This document shows, in pieces, positions 16,901 to 25,922 of a stretch of DNA of 64,000 nucleotides. Under the pieces are notes generated by a model, which saw only the letters and a list, made by a program, of their open reading frames with translations, had not been told where the DNA came from and searched no databases. The stretch is from NCBI RefSeq assembly GCF_002900975.1, contig NZ_PJON01000002.1:558001-622000 (forward strand), read 5' to 3'. Position numbers and translations under genes: made by a program. The DNA is from Tabrizicola aquatica. Lineage in GTDB: Bacteria > Pseudomonadota > Alphaproteobacteria > Rhodobacterales > Rhodobacteraceae. Every line of letters starts with the position of its first letter. Position 1 is the stretch's first letter.

Positions 16901-17306
16901 CAGCCTGATCCCCGACGCCACCCTCGCTGCCGAAATCCTGGCCGAGGCCCGGCTGGTCCTGGAAAGCCCCGCACTCGCGCCGCTTTTCGCGCCAGACACC
17001 CTGGCCGAGGTCGCTGTGAACGCGCCATGGCAGGGGCGCACCCTGGTCGGCAGCATCGACCGTCTGATCGTCACCCCCGAACAGGTGCTGGTCATCGACT
17101 ACAAGTCGAACGCCATCGTCCCGGCAAGCCCCGCCCAGGTGCCCGAAGGCATCCTGCGCCAGCTTGGTGCCTATGCCCACATGCTGGCCCAGATCTACCC
17201 CGGCCGCCGGGTCGAGACGGCCGTGCTGTGGACCCGCGGTCCCAGCCTTATGCGACTTGATCCCGAGATCGTGAGGTCGGCCCTTGCCCGCACCACGATC
17301 CCTTGA
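13980..17306 (+). CDS. addA: Double-strand break repair helicase-nuclease AddA
   Basis: This 1108-residue UvrD-family helicase carries Walker A near residue 24 (LSANAGSGKTRVLTDRVA) and motif Ia (CLTYTKAAASEMQNRL). The DEAQD box is near residue 390 (HILVDEAQDTSPEQWEL), followed by VVGDKKQSIYSFQGADVAAF, MTVHGAKGLEGEIVILPDTG and RLLYVAMTRAR. A C-terminal RecB-type nuclease has VLVIDYKSNAIVP near residue 1038. With AddB it forms the RecBCD equivalent. The start overlaps addB by four bases (ATGA). An ORF of several hundred codons on the opposite strand is a codon-bias shadow. Confidence 0.96.
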   Translation: MTLNPAFAAQIAAAEPLRNTWLSANAGSGKTRVLTDRVARLLLSGVEPQHILCLTYTKAAASEMQNRLFKRLGEWAMAPEPDLRKALLDLGEADFSAARLARARQLFARAIETPGGLRIQTIHSFCGSLLRRFPLEAGVPPGFAELDDRSARQMRAEIVEELADGPHAPVVRRLAEVQGAEDFAPLVEELSRHRAAFATPLDAAAIWSLFGLPPGFAASDLLAQTFLGDETLWFPDLITGLAAGSSTDVKAADKLRPLDLSNPDLATLATLESLFLFGDGAGTPFAAKIGKFPTKDTRAALGAIMDRCEALMARVEAARGQRICLEAAEKSLALHRFAAAFLPEYARRKAAHGQLDFDDLIGKARALLKDPSLAAWVLYRLDGGIDHILVDEAQDTSPEQWELIESLASELIAGEGAGTRPRTLFVVGDKKQSIYSFQGADVAAFDQKRDHFHSRLAGGPGLVGRALEHSFRSSPAILKVVDRTFTEAEFQALGGESRHTAFNERLPGRVDVWPVEQKAETPEPGDWFDPVDARSAEDPRVILAGRIAEWIRDTVAAGVQIPQVPRDGKPPQRPVHFGDFLVLVQRRSPLFHEIIRACKALNLPIAGADRLKLGGELAVRDLSALLTFLDTPEDDLSLASLLRSPLCGWSEAELFRLANPRKGYLWEALRDHPGRPDTLAFLNDMRSQADFLRPYDLIERALHRHDGRRKLLARLGPEAQDGIDELLSQALAYEGQEVPSLTGFLVWMQTDEVEVKRQLDGEGRLIRVMTVHGAKGLEGEIVILPDTGDRPPRERDQLFRLPDGPAVWKMPAAESPPPIAAERAARQAREAAERLRLLYVAMTRARCWLVTAAAGEVKQPDCWYNLIRAGVERAEAFDAEGIRRHAIGDWPEPLVTLAPAPMPPGALPDWLTRPAPAPLEPPKPLSPSDLGGAKALPGEPAWPEAVAKARGTALHLLLERLPGLDPATWADHAASLIPDATLAAEILAEARLVLESPALAPLFAPDTLAEVAVNAPWQGRTLVGSIDRLIVTPEQVLVIDYKSNAIVPASPAQVPEGILRQLGAYAHMLAQIYPGRRVETAVLWTRGPSLMRLDPEIVRSALARTTIP

Positions 17307-17364
17307 CGTCCGCGCCCCGGCTTCTTAGCTTCACAGCCCAACCTTTCCCGCTAGGAGACCCGCC

Positions 17365-17691
17365 ATGGGCGCCGCCACCGTCGCCGTCACCGACGCCACT
17401 TTCGATGCCGAAGTCCGCAAGTCGCCGATTCCGGTCGTCGTGGACTTCTGGGCCGAATGGTGCGGCCCCTGCCGCATGATCGGCCCGGCCCTGGAAGAAC
17501 TGGCCGAGCAATATGCCGGCAAGGTCAAGATCGTGAAGGTCAACGTGGACGAAAACCCGGACAGCCCCGCCACCCTTGGCGTGCGCGGCATCCCGGCGCT
17601 GTTCATGTTCAAGGACGGCCAGGTCGTGTCGAACAAGGTCGGCGCCGCCCCCAAGGCCGCGCTGGAAACCTGGATCAAGTCGGCGATCTGA
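17365..17691 (+). CDS. trxA: Thioredoxin
   Basis: This 108-residue cytosolic thioredoxin has the active site WCGPC at residues 32-36 and the usual Asp27 (VVVDFWAEW). The cis-proline loop is in [13 protein letters not shown]. It reduces disulfides in ribonucleotide reductase and other targets. CTAGGAGA seven to fourteen bases before ATG 17365 gives a good ribosome binding site. The gene follows addA by 58 bases and ends with a palindromic repeat and a terminator-like hairpin, so it probably closes the tsaE-to-trxA transcript, although its own promoter is likely. Confidence 0.97.
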   Translation: MGAATVAVTDATFDAEVRKSPIPVVVDFWAEWCGPCRMIGPALEELAEQYAGKVKIVKVNVDENPDSPATLGVRGIPALFMFKDGQVVSNKVGAAPKAALETWIKSAI

Positions 17692-17697
17692 CAGAGC

Positions 17698-17763
17698 CTC
17701 CTCGTTCGACTGCGTCTCCTCGTCGGGATTGACCCGCGAGGAGCGACGAAGTCGACGACGAGC
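17698..17763 (+). repeat. Palindromic dispersed repeat, copy 1
   Basis: A left arm, CTCCTCGTTCGACTGCGTC, pairs imperfectly with a right arm running GCGAGGAGCGACGAAGTC then GACGACGAGC at 17736-17763. Together they form a long stem-loop just after trxA. The right arm recurs at 60480-60507 and, inverted, at 30208-30236, always in a 3' flank. This resembles a REP-like element. Confidence 0.65.
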
Positions 17764-17776
17764 AGCATCCAGAAAG

Positions 17777-17810
17777 GCCCGGCCCCGCAAGCGGCCGGGC
17801 TTATCATTTG
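17777..17810 (+). terminator. Terminator-like hairpin after trxA
   Basis: GCCCGGCC (17777-17784) pairs perfectly with GGCCGGGC (17793-17800), followed by CTTATCATTTG. The T run is weak, so termination may be partial. It lies 166 bases before the pnp start. Confidence 0.55.
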
Positions 17811-17965
17811 CTTTCCTTCCAGGGCATTTTCCTGTAAGGCCCGCGCCATCTGAGACGTGTGGTCCGCCCCCGGGGCCCGTGCGAAGGATCGGGGGGACGG
17901 CGGCAATGGGGCCGCCAGATATATCGGGGGCACCGGCAGGGGCCGGCCTCCAGAGGAAACGATAC

Positions 17966-20107
<2,142 letters not shown>

Positions 20108-20129
20108 TCCCTTCGCTGGCATGAATGTG

Positions 20130-20161
20130 AAGGCCCCGGGGGAAACCTCGGGGCCTTTTCC
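20130..20161 (+). terminator. Rho-independent terminator of pnp
   Basis: AAGGCCCCG and CGGGGCCTT form a perfect nine-pair stem around GGGGAAACCT, followed by TTTCC. It starts about 23 bases after the pnp stop. Confidence 0.85.
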
Positions 20162-20232
20162 GTCTTGTCTCACAGCTTCTTGTGGTGCGCGTGAAGCGCG
20201 TCGCCGCAAGGATGACCGGAAAGGACAAGCGC

Positions 20233-20826
20233 ATGACCCATCTCAATCGACGCCACCTGATCATCACCGGCCTGGCCGCTGCCATGCCCCTGCCTGCCCT
20301 GGCCCACAGCCGGCGCTCGGCCGAAGATTGGGTCATCCCCGAGGAATTCCTGCCGCGCCCGGTTCGCTTTGCCGAACCGCAAGAGCCAGGAACCCTGATC
20401 GTCGACCCGGATTACTTCGCGCTGTACCATGTTCTGACCGCACGCCGCGGGATGCAGTACAGCGTCGGCGTCGGGCGCGGAGACTTGTACGAATCCGGCT
20501 GGTTCACCCTGGGCGCAAAGAAGGAATGGCCCAGCTGGACCCCGACCAAGGACATGATCGCCCGCGACCCTGACCAATATGCGCAGTATGCCGGCGGGAT
20601 GCCCGGCGGCCCGAACAACCCCCTGGGCGCGCGGGCGCTTTATCTGTTCGACGATGTGGGCAACGACACCTTTCTGCGCATCCACGGCACGCCCGAACCC
20701 TGGACCATCGGCAGCGCCGTCTCGAACGGATGCGTCCGATTGGCGAACGAGGACATCGTCGCGTTGTATGAAGCCGTCGAGATCGGCGTGCCTGTGCTGC
20801 TGTTGCCCAAGCTGCAAAGCGCCTGA
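20233..20826 (+). CDS. Tat-exported L,D-transpeptidase (YkuD domain)
   Basis: The 197-residue protein starts with a twin-arginine signal (NRRHLIITGLAAAMPLPALA), so it should be exported folded to the periplasm. The YkuD catalytic domain carries the motif HGTPEPWTIGSAVSNGCVRL, with its histidine near residue 151 and nucleophilic Cys in SNGC near residue 165. Such enzymes make 3-3 peptidoglycan cross-links or attach proteins to peptidoglycan. AAGGA seven bases before ATG 20233 favours this start over ATG 20212. The gene is bounded by the pnp terminator and a Zur-like operator for the next gene, so it is probably monocistronic. Confidence 0.9.
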   Translation: MTHLNRRHLIITGLAAAMPLPALAHSRRSAEDWVIPEEFLPRPVRFAEPQEPGTLIVDPDYFALYHVLTARRGMQYSVGVGRGDLYESGWFTLGAKKEWPSWTPTKDMIARDPDQYAQYAGGMPGGPNNPLGARALYLFDDVGNDTFLRIHGTPEPWTIGSAVSNGCVRLANEDIVALYEAVEIGVPVLLLPKLQSA

Positions 20827-20837
20827 CACCCTTGCGC

Positions 20838-20850
20838 GTTATAGTATAAC
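20838..20850. promoter_or_regulatory. Zur-type zinc-responsive operator
   Basis: GTTATAGTATAAC is a perfect palindrome around a central G. It matches the alphaproteobacterial Zur box pattern (GTTAT-N3-ATAAC) and is strikingly AT-rich in this GC-rich DNA. It lies 33 bases before the ATG of a COG0523 metal-chaperone gene, a common Zur target, so it probably overlaps the promoter and represses when zinc is sufficient. Confidence 0.72.
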
Positions 20851-20882
20851 ATAATAGAACCTCCGCCAATCAGGAGGTTCCC

Positions 20883-22085
20883 ATGTCCGACACCCGCCTT
20901 CCCGTCACCGTCCTCTCCGGCTTTCTTGGGGCCGGAAAGACCACCCTGCTGAACCATGTCCTGAACAATCGCGACGGACGCCGCGTGGCCGTGATCGTCA
21001 ATGACATGTCCGAAGTGAACATCGACGCTGACCTGATCCGCGAGGGGACGGAACTGTCCCGCGCCGAGGAAAAGCTGGTCGAGATGACGAACGGCTGCAT
21101 CTGCTGCACCCTGCGCGACGACCTGCTGACCGAGGTGCGCCGTTTGGCGGCCGAGGGGCGCTTTGACTATCTGCTGATCGAAAGCACCGGCATTGCCGAA
21201 CCGATGCCCGTGGCCGCGACCTTCGACTTCCGGGACGAGGCAGGGGAAAGCCTCTCGGACATCGCGCGGCTGGATACGATGGTGACGGTGGTCGATGCCA
21301 TCAACCTGCTGCGCGACTTCTCCAGCCACGACTTCCTGACAGACCGGGGCGAAAGCCTTGGGGATCAAGACAACCGCACCCTGGTCAACCTGCTGACCGA
21401 CCAGATCGAATTCGCCAATGTGGTGATCCTGAACAAGGTCCGCGATGCGGGGCCGAAAGCTGCCGATGCGGCTCGCAAGATCATCAAGGCCCTGAACCCC
21501 GACGCGCGCCTGATCGAGGCCGACCACTCCCGCGTCGATCCAGAGGCGATCTTCGACACCGGCCTGTTCGACTTTGACCGCGCCGCCGAGCATCCGCTTT
21601 GGGCCAAGGAATTGTACGGCTTCGCCCACCACACGCCCGAGACCGAGGAATACGGCATCACCTCTTTCGTCTACCGCGCCCGCGCACCGTTCCATCCCCA
21701 GAAGATCCACGCGGTCCTGAACGGCGACCTGCCCGGCGTGATCCGCGCCAAGGGGCATTTCTGGCTGGCGACGCGGCCGAATTGGGTGGCCGAGTTCAGC
21801 CTTGCTGGGGCCGTCTCCTCGGTCGCGCCGCTGGGGGGCTGGTGGGCCTCGGTCCCGCAAGAGCGGTGGCCGACCCATCCCGACGCGCTGAAGGAAGTCG
21901 CCGGCAAGTGGCAGGAACCCTGGGGCGACCGACGGCAAGAGATCGTCTTTATCGGGCACGGGATGGACGAACCCGCCCTGCGCGCCCGTCTGGATGCGGC
22001 GCTGGTCCCGGCCGTGCAGTTCACGCCCGACGTCTGGACCAACCTGCCCGATCCTTTCCCCAGTTGGCGGCGTCAGGCGGCATGA
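20883..22085 (+). CDS. COG0523/CobW-family GTPase, putative zinc metallochaperone
   Basis: This 400-residue G3E GTPase has Walker A at residues 11-20 ([15 protein letters not shown]) and the metal-binding CxCC motif [11 protein letters not shown] near residues 71-75. A base-recognition NKV and a C-terminal CobW_C domain ([18 protein letters not shown]) are also present. COG0523 proteins of the ZigA/ZagA type insert zinc into client proteins under zinc starvation. CAGGAGG before ATG 20883 is a near-perfect ribosome binding site. The Zur-like palindrome directly upstream supports zinc rather than cobalt. The last four bases overlap the next gene (ATGA). Confidence 0.9.
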   Translation: MSDTRLPVTVLSGFLGAGKTTLLNHVLNNRDGRRVAVIVNDMSEVNIDADLIREGTELSRAEEKLVEMTNGCICCTLRDDLLTEVRRLAAEGRFDYLLIESTGIAEPMPVAATFDFRDEAGESLSDIARLDTMVTVVDAINLLRDFSSHDFLTDRGESLGDQDNRTLVNLLTDQIEFANVVILNKVRDAGPKAADAARKIIKALNPDARLIEADHSRVDPEAIFDTGLFDFDRAAEHPLWAKELYGFAHHTPETEEYGITSFVYRARAPFHPQKIHAVLNGDLPGVIRAKGHFWLATRPNWVAEFSLAGAVSSVAPLGGWWASVPQERWPTHPDALKEVAGKWQEPWGDRRQEIVFIGHGMDEPALRARLDAALVPAVQFTPDVWTNLPDPFPSWRRQAA

Positions 22086-22360
22086 GCAACCTTCGCTCGC
22101 CCCGCGTCCGCTTTCGCGCGATTGATCCCATGTCCGCCTATGATCGGCTTCCCCCCGATCTGCGGGCATGGCTTGCCGAGGCCGCACTGCCATGGAGTGC
22201 GGCCTCGGTTCTGCGCTTGTGGCAGGCCGCCCTGGCCGAGACCGGATGCCCACATTCGGCCCGCGAAAGGCTGGCTCGCGCCGAACGGCGGACCCTCTCG
22301 CGCCAGGCGGCACGGGTCTGGGGAAAGCACCACCCCGCCGCCAATTCGCTGGAAAGCTAA
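22082..22360 (+). CDS. Small DUF6525-like protein
   Basis: This 92-residue basic protein overlaps the COG0523 gene by four bases and so is probably translated with it. The sequence [25 protein letters not shown] and the ending [11 protein letters not shown] match my memory of the DUF6525 family common in Rhodobacteraceae. No metal-binding motif is obvious and the function is unknown. Position makes it a candidate member of the zinc-starvation regulon. Confidence 0.7.
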   Translation: MSNLRSPRVRFRAIDPMSAYDRLPPDLRAWLAEAALPWSAASVLRLWQAALAETGCPHSARERLARAERRTLSRQAARVWGKHHPAANSLES

Positions 22361-22386
22361 GGCCGTCTGCTTTACCTCTTCCGGGC

Positions 22387-23331
22387 ATGACGGATGATTT
22401 TCAGACCGAGCCGGACGAGATCGAAGCGGGCGCGCCGCCCCTGTCCCACGATCCGTTTGCCCTGCAACGCCAGCGGGCGGTCGACTGCGGCGGCTTCCTG
22501 CACGAGATGCAGAACCACGTTCTGACCTGGCTGCCCAACGGGGGCGACACCCTGGTCATTGCCTTCGACAACCTGGCGGCGGTGCGCGAAACTCAGGACC
22601 GCACCGCATGGGGGCAGAAGTTCCTGCTGGACAGCGGTTTTGATCTGCTTGGGGTGCAGATCAAGCGCCGCGACTGGTACCGGGACGCCGAGTTGATCCA
22701 GACGCTTGAGGACCTGCGCAGTGACGGGTTCTTTCAGCGGTATAGTCGCGTCGCCACGTTCGGCGCTTCGATGGGTGGGTTTGCCGCCTTGGCCTTTGCG
22801 CCCCTCGTCCCGGGTTGCATCGCCCTGGCCTTCGCGCCGCAACGCAGCCTAAGCCCCACGATCTGCCCGTGGGAAACGCGCTATCGTTTCGGTCGGACGA
22901 CCTATTGGGATGACGCCCTGCCCTATGGCGATGCCGCACAGGGGGTTCCGGCGGCGTCGCGGGCCTATATCTGCTTTGATCCCCTTCTGGCCGAGGACCG
23001 CCGACATGCGTCCGAGCTTGCCGGGCCGAACGTCCGCCACCTGCCCATGCCGCATCTGGGCCACAAGCTGCCCCCGGCCTTGCTGAAGATGGGGTTGCTG
23101 AAGCCCCTGGCGCTTGCGGCACTGGCGGACAATCTTGACCGGCCCACCTTCTCGCGGATGATGCGGGCGCGGCGGGACAGCATGCCCTGGCGCCTGGCGC
23201 TGTTGCAGCGCGCCCTTGACGAGGGACATATCCGGCTGGGATTGCACGCCGCAAACTGGTGCATGGCGGACCGTCCGAACTGGAGGGTCCGCCATCTTAG
23301 AAACGCGTTTCGCGCCGCCGATCCGGGCTGA
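22387..23331 (+). CDS. Alpha/beta-hydrolase-fold protein of unknown substrate
   Basis: The 314-residue product has a nucleophile elbow FGASMGGFAALAFA near residues 126-132 and a candidate acid/histidine region in HLPMPHLGHKLPP. This is compatible with a serine hydrolase. Relatives in Rhodobacteraceae are, as I recall, sometimes annotated as phosphoadenosine phosphosulfate reductase; nothing in this sequence supports that. The first 15 residues are acidic and there is no signal peptide. The C-terminal 70 residues look helical. ATG 22387 is the first start clear of the upstream gene, but it has no good ribosome binding site, so the start is tentative. Confidence 0.6.
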   Translation: MTDDFQTEPDEIEAGAPPLSHDPFALQRQRAVDCGGFLHEMQNHVLTWLPNGGDTLVIAFDNLAAVRETQDRTAWGQKFLLDSGFDLLGVQIKRRDWYRDAELIQTLEDLRSDGFFQRYSRVATFGASMGGFAALAFAPLVPGCIALAFAPQRSLSPTICPWETRYRFGRTTYWDDALPYGDAAQGVPAASRAYICFDPLLAEDRRHASELAGPNVRHLPMPHLGHKLPPALLKMGLLKPLALAALADNLDRPTFSRMMRARRDSMPWRLALLQRALDEGHIRLGLHAANWCMADRPNWRVRHLRNAFRAADPG

Positions 23332-23340
23332 CGCGACCGC

Positions 23341-23997
23341 TCAGGCCGGCGACTTGGCGAAGCGCAGGTAGGGCAGCTTGATGTCCAACTCGCCAAAGCG
23401 TTCCTTGGCCTGGTCATTGTTCAGCGCCAGCGCGACGATCACATCCTGACCCGGTACCCAGTTGGCCGGGGTGGCCAGCGGCACGCCATCGGTCTTTCGC
23501 ACCGCATCCAGCGCGCGCAGGATTTCCGCAAAGTTGCGGCCCACGCTCATCGGATAGGTCATCGTCAGCCGCACCTTCTTGTCCGGCCCGACGATATACA
23601 CCGTGCGCACTGTCGCCGAATGGGCCGGAGTCCGCCCCTCGGTCGGCAGATAGTAATCGGCCGGCAGCATGTCATAGGCCTTGGCTACGGTCAGCGAGGA
23701 ATCATCGATGATCGGAAACTCGGCTGGCGATCCGCCAAACGCCTCGATGTCGCGCTTCCATTTGCCGTGGTCGTCCACGCTGTCCACTGACACGCCGATG
23801 ACCTTGGTGTTGCGCTTCTTCCATTCATCAGCCAGCTGCGCGACGGCGGCGAATTCCGTGGTGCAGACCGGGGTAAAGTCGCGCGGGTGGCTGAAGATGA
23901 TGCCATAGCTGTCACCCAGCCACTCGTGGAACCGGATCGTTCCGGCGGTGGAGTCGGCGGTGAAATCGGGGGCAACATCATTGATACGGACGGCCAT
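23341..23997 (-). CDS. 1-Cys peroxiredoxin (Prx6 type)
   Basis: This 218-residue thiol peroxidase has the active site DFTPVCTTEF, with peroxidatic Cys45. That is the only cysteine in the protein, so it is a true 1-Cys enzyme needing an external reductant. The conserved arginine region and the long Prx6 C-terminal arm (TPANWVPGQDVIVALALNN) are present. It reduces hydrogen peroxide and alkyl hydroperoxides in the cytosol. The gene converges on the alpha/beta hydrolase gene with nine bases between the stops. Confidence 0.93.
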   Translation of the reverse strand: MAVRINDVAPDFTADSTAGTIRFHEWLGDSYGIIFSHPRDFTPVCTTEFAAVAQLADEWKKRNTKVIGVSVDSVDDHGKWKRDIEAFGGSPAEFPIIDDSSLTVAKAYDMLPADYYLPTEGRTPAHSATVRTVYIVGPDKKVRLTMTYPMSVGRNFAEILRALDAVRKTDGVPLATPANWVPGQDVIVALALNNDQAKERFGELDIKLPYLRFAKSPA

Positions 23998-24142
23998 GAG
24001 AAACCTCGCTTGGGTTGGAATCGTTCGGCTGAAAGATAGGCGAAGCGGAACAGGGTTTCATCCCTTGCCGGTCAAACGCCCTGAAATAGGAAAAAAGTCC
24101 CGGGCACCGGCGCTAACTGCTGCGGATGTTCCCCGGCTGGCG

Positions 24143-25162
24143 TCAGTCAAAGGTTCCCGTCACCCGCCCGAACAGCATGAAGGCGCGTGCCGTCCTGGTA
24201 TCCGACAACTCTGCCAGTTCGGCGTCGCTGGCGTTCGGCTCGAAGGCGGCCACGGTCTTGTCAAAGGTCCGCAGGAAATGGTGCGCGGCGTCGCGGAACA
24301 CCGGGTCTGCCTTCATCCGCGCCGCCGTCAGCGCCAGCGAGGTCCGGTCCCGGATTCCCCCCAGCGGCGCGATTGAACGCCCCCGCTCCCCTGCCGCAAA
24401 GCGCCGCCATAGCTCGGGCTGGCACAGGTCGGGCTTCAGGTCGTCCATGTAGATGCCGTCCTGGCTGAGCAGCGTCAGCACATCCTGGGCCGACCGGATC
24501 AGCTTGGCCACCGTCCGGTCCTCCAGCGCCAGACGCAGCGCGCGAAAGCCCTCCTTGTCCTCGGGCGATTCCGGGAATTGCAGCGCGCGGATGAAATCAG
24601 CCACCGAGAGCGGCGGGCGCATGTCCTCGGCCGGGGCTCCCAGGGCCAGCGCGGGCTGTTCCGTCCCCGCGTCAGAGGGCGGCCGCACCAATGCCGCCTT
24701 GCGGTCGGCCGAAGGCACCGTCAGCCCCGCATCCCGACGCGAGGAGAAACTGGCCAGCACGGTTTCGGCCTGCCGCGTGACGGCGGCGATCTCGTCGATC
24801 TTCTTTTCCACCGACGACCGCACCTGCGACCCCGGCTGCTGGCCCTGCGCCTGCACATAGCTGGACCGCATCGCATCGACCGTCGCCTGCAGCCGCGCCG
24901 CCTCGCCCCGCAGGTCTCGGACAGATCGCAGCGTTGTCACCACCACCCAGATCAGCGCCACCGGCAAAAAGACCATCAGCAGGGTCATCACCAGCCCGAA
25001 GGTCTGCGCCTCGTTGCCCGGAGGCGACATGAACACATAGGCCAGGATCAGCACGATCCAGAACAGGCTCATCACCGCGCCGCCGATTTCCAGCCCCCGG
25101 CCGGGGTCCGGCGGCGGCAGCGGCGCAGGGTCCTTTCGCATCGGGTCCCGTGCGGGTTTCAC
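24143..25162 (-). CDS. Two-helix membrane protein of unknown function
   Basis: This 339-residue protein has a short proline-rich cytoplasmic start and two transmembrane helices at about 26-45 and 53-76. A coiled-coil of about 45 residues follows (LRGEAARLQATVDAMRSSYV), then a low-complexity linker and a helical C-terminal domain from about residue 185. I recognise no enzyme motif; it looks like a conserved Rhodobacteraceae hypothetical. It starts with GTG 25162, or ATG 25141, 15 bases after greA on the same strand, so the two genes probably form an operon. Confidence 0.7.
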   Translation of the reverse strand: MKPARDPMRKDPAPLPPPDPGRGLEIGGAVMSLFWIVLILAYVFMSPPGNEAQTFGLVMTLLMVFLPVALIWVVVTTLRSVRDLRGEAARLQATVDAMRSSYVQAQGQQPGSQVRSSVEKKIDEIAAVTRQAETVLASFSSRRDAGLTVPSADRKAALVRPPSDAGTEQPALALGAPAEDMRPPLSVADFIRALQFPESPEDKEGFRALRLALEDRTVAKLIRSAQDVLTLLSQDGIYMDDLKPDLCQPELWRRFAAGERGRSIAPLGGIRDRTSLALTAARMKADPVFRDAAHHFLRTFDKTVAAFEPNASDAELAELSDTRTARAFMLFGRVTGTFD

Positions 25163-25177
25163 CGGACCAGCCCCCGT

Positions 25178-25648
25178 TCAGATGTAACGGATCGACAGGA
25201 TTTCGTAGGACCGGGTCCCGCCGGGAGTCTTCACTTCCACGCTGTCGCCCTCGTCCTTGCCGATCAGGGCGCGCGCCAGGGGCGAGCGGATGTTCAGCAG
25301 GCCATTCTCGATATCGGCCTCGGTCTCGCCGACGATCTGATAGGTCTTTTTTTCGTCGGTATCCTCGTCCACGACGGCCACCGTCGCCCCGAACTTGACC
25401 GAGCCGGACAGCTTGGTCGGATCGATGACCTCGGCCAGGGACAAAAGGCCCTCCAGCTCCTTGATCCGGCCCTCGATAAAGCCCTGCTTCTCGCGCGCGG
25501 CGTGATATTCGGCGTTTTCCGACAGGTCGCCATGTTCGCGGGCTTCAGCGATGTCGCGGATGATGGCCGGACGTTCGACGGATTTCAGCTGCTTCAACTC
25601 GCTATCCAGCGCATCAAAGCCGCGCCGGGTCATCGGGATCTTTTCCAT
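25178..25648 (-). CDS. greA: Transcription elongation factor GreA
   Basis: GreA rescues backtracked RNA polymerase by stimulating transcript cleavage. The 156-residue protein has the N-terminal coiled-coil with the acidic tip [22 protein letters not shown] and the C-terminal FKBP-like domain containing [18 protein letters not shown]. The start is ATG 25648 ([21 protein letters not shown]); a longer frame to 25696 lacks family similarity. In the leader, GGACC and GGTCC (25678-25694) form a small hairpin. The downstream membrane-protein gene lies 15 bases away. Confidence 0.96.
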   Translation of the reverse strand: MEKIPMTRRGFDALDSELKQLKSVERPAIIRDIAEAREHGDLSENAEYHAAREKQGFIEGRIKELEGLLSLAEVIDPTKLSGSVKFGATVAVVDEDTDEKKTYQIVGETEADIENGLLNIRSPLARALIGKDEGDSVEVKTPGGTRSYEILSIRYI

Positions 25649-25922
25649 CGGCCATCCACTGCAAAATAAGAAGCCACGGACCGGGGTTCGGTCCATGACT
25701 TCGGACTTGTCTTCGGCTCACCTCACCCGATGGGGGCCGGAATTGCAAGGGGGCATGCCGCAAGCGCGCGGCGGCCGGTCGGCGCGGGAACAGAAAGCCG
25801 CGCGCAGGAATGTGTGCTGGCAATGATGTTGCGTCACGGTTGACCTTGGGTCCAGCCTGCGGCAACAGGGTTCGCGACTAGCCAGATCAAGGGCGGACGG
25901 GGCCGCTCCAGGGGGAATTGCC

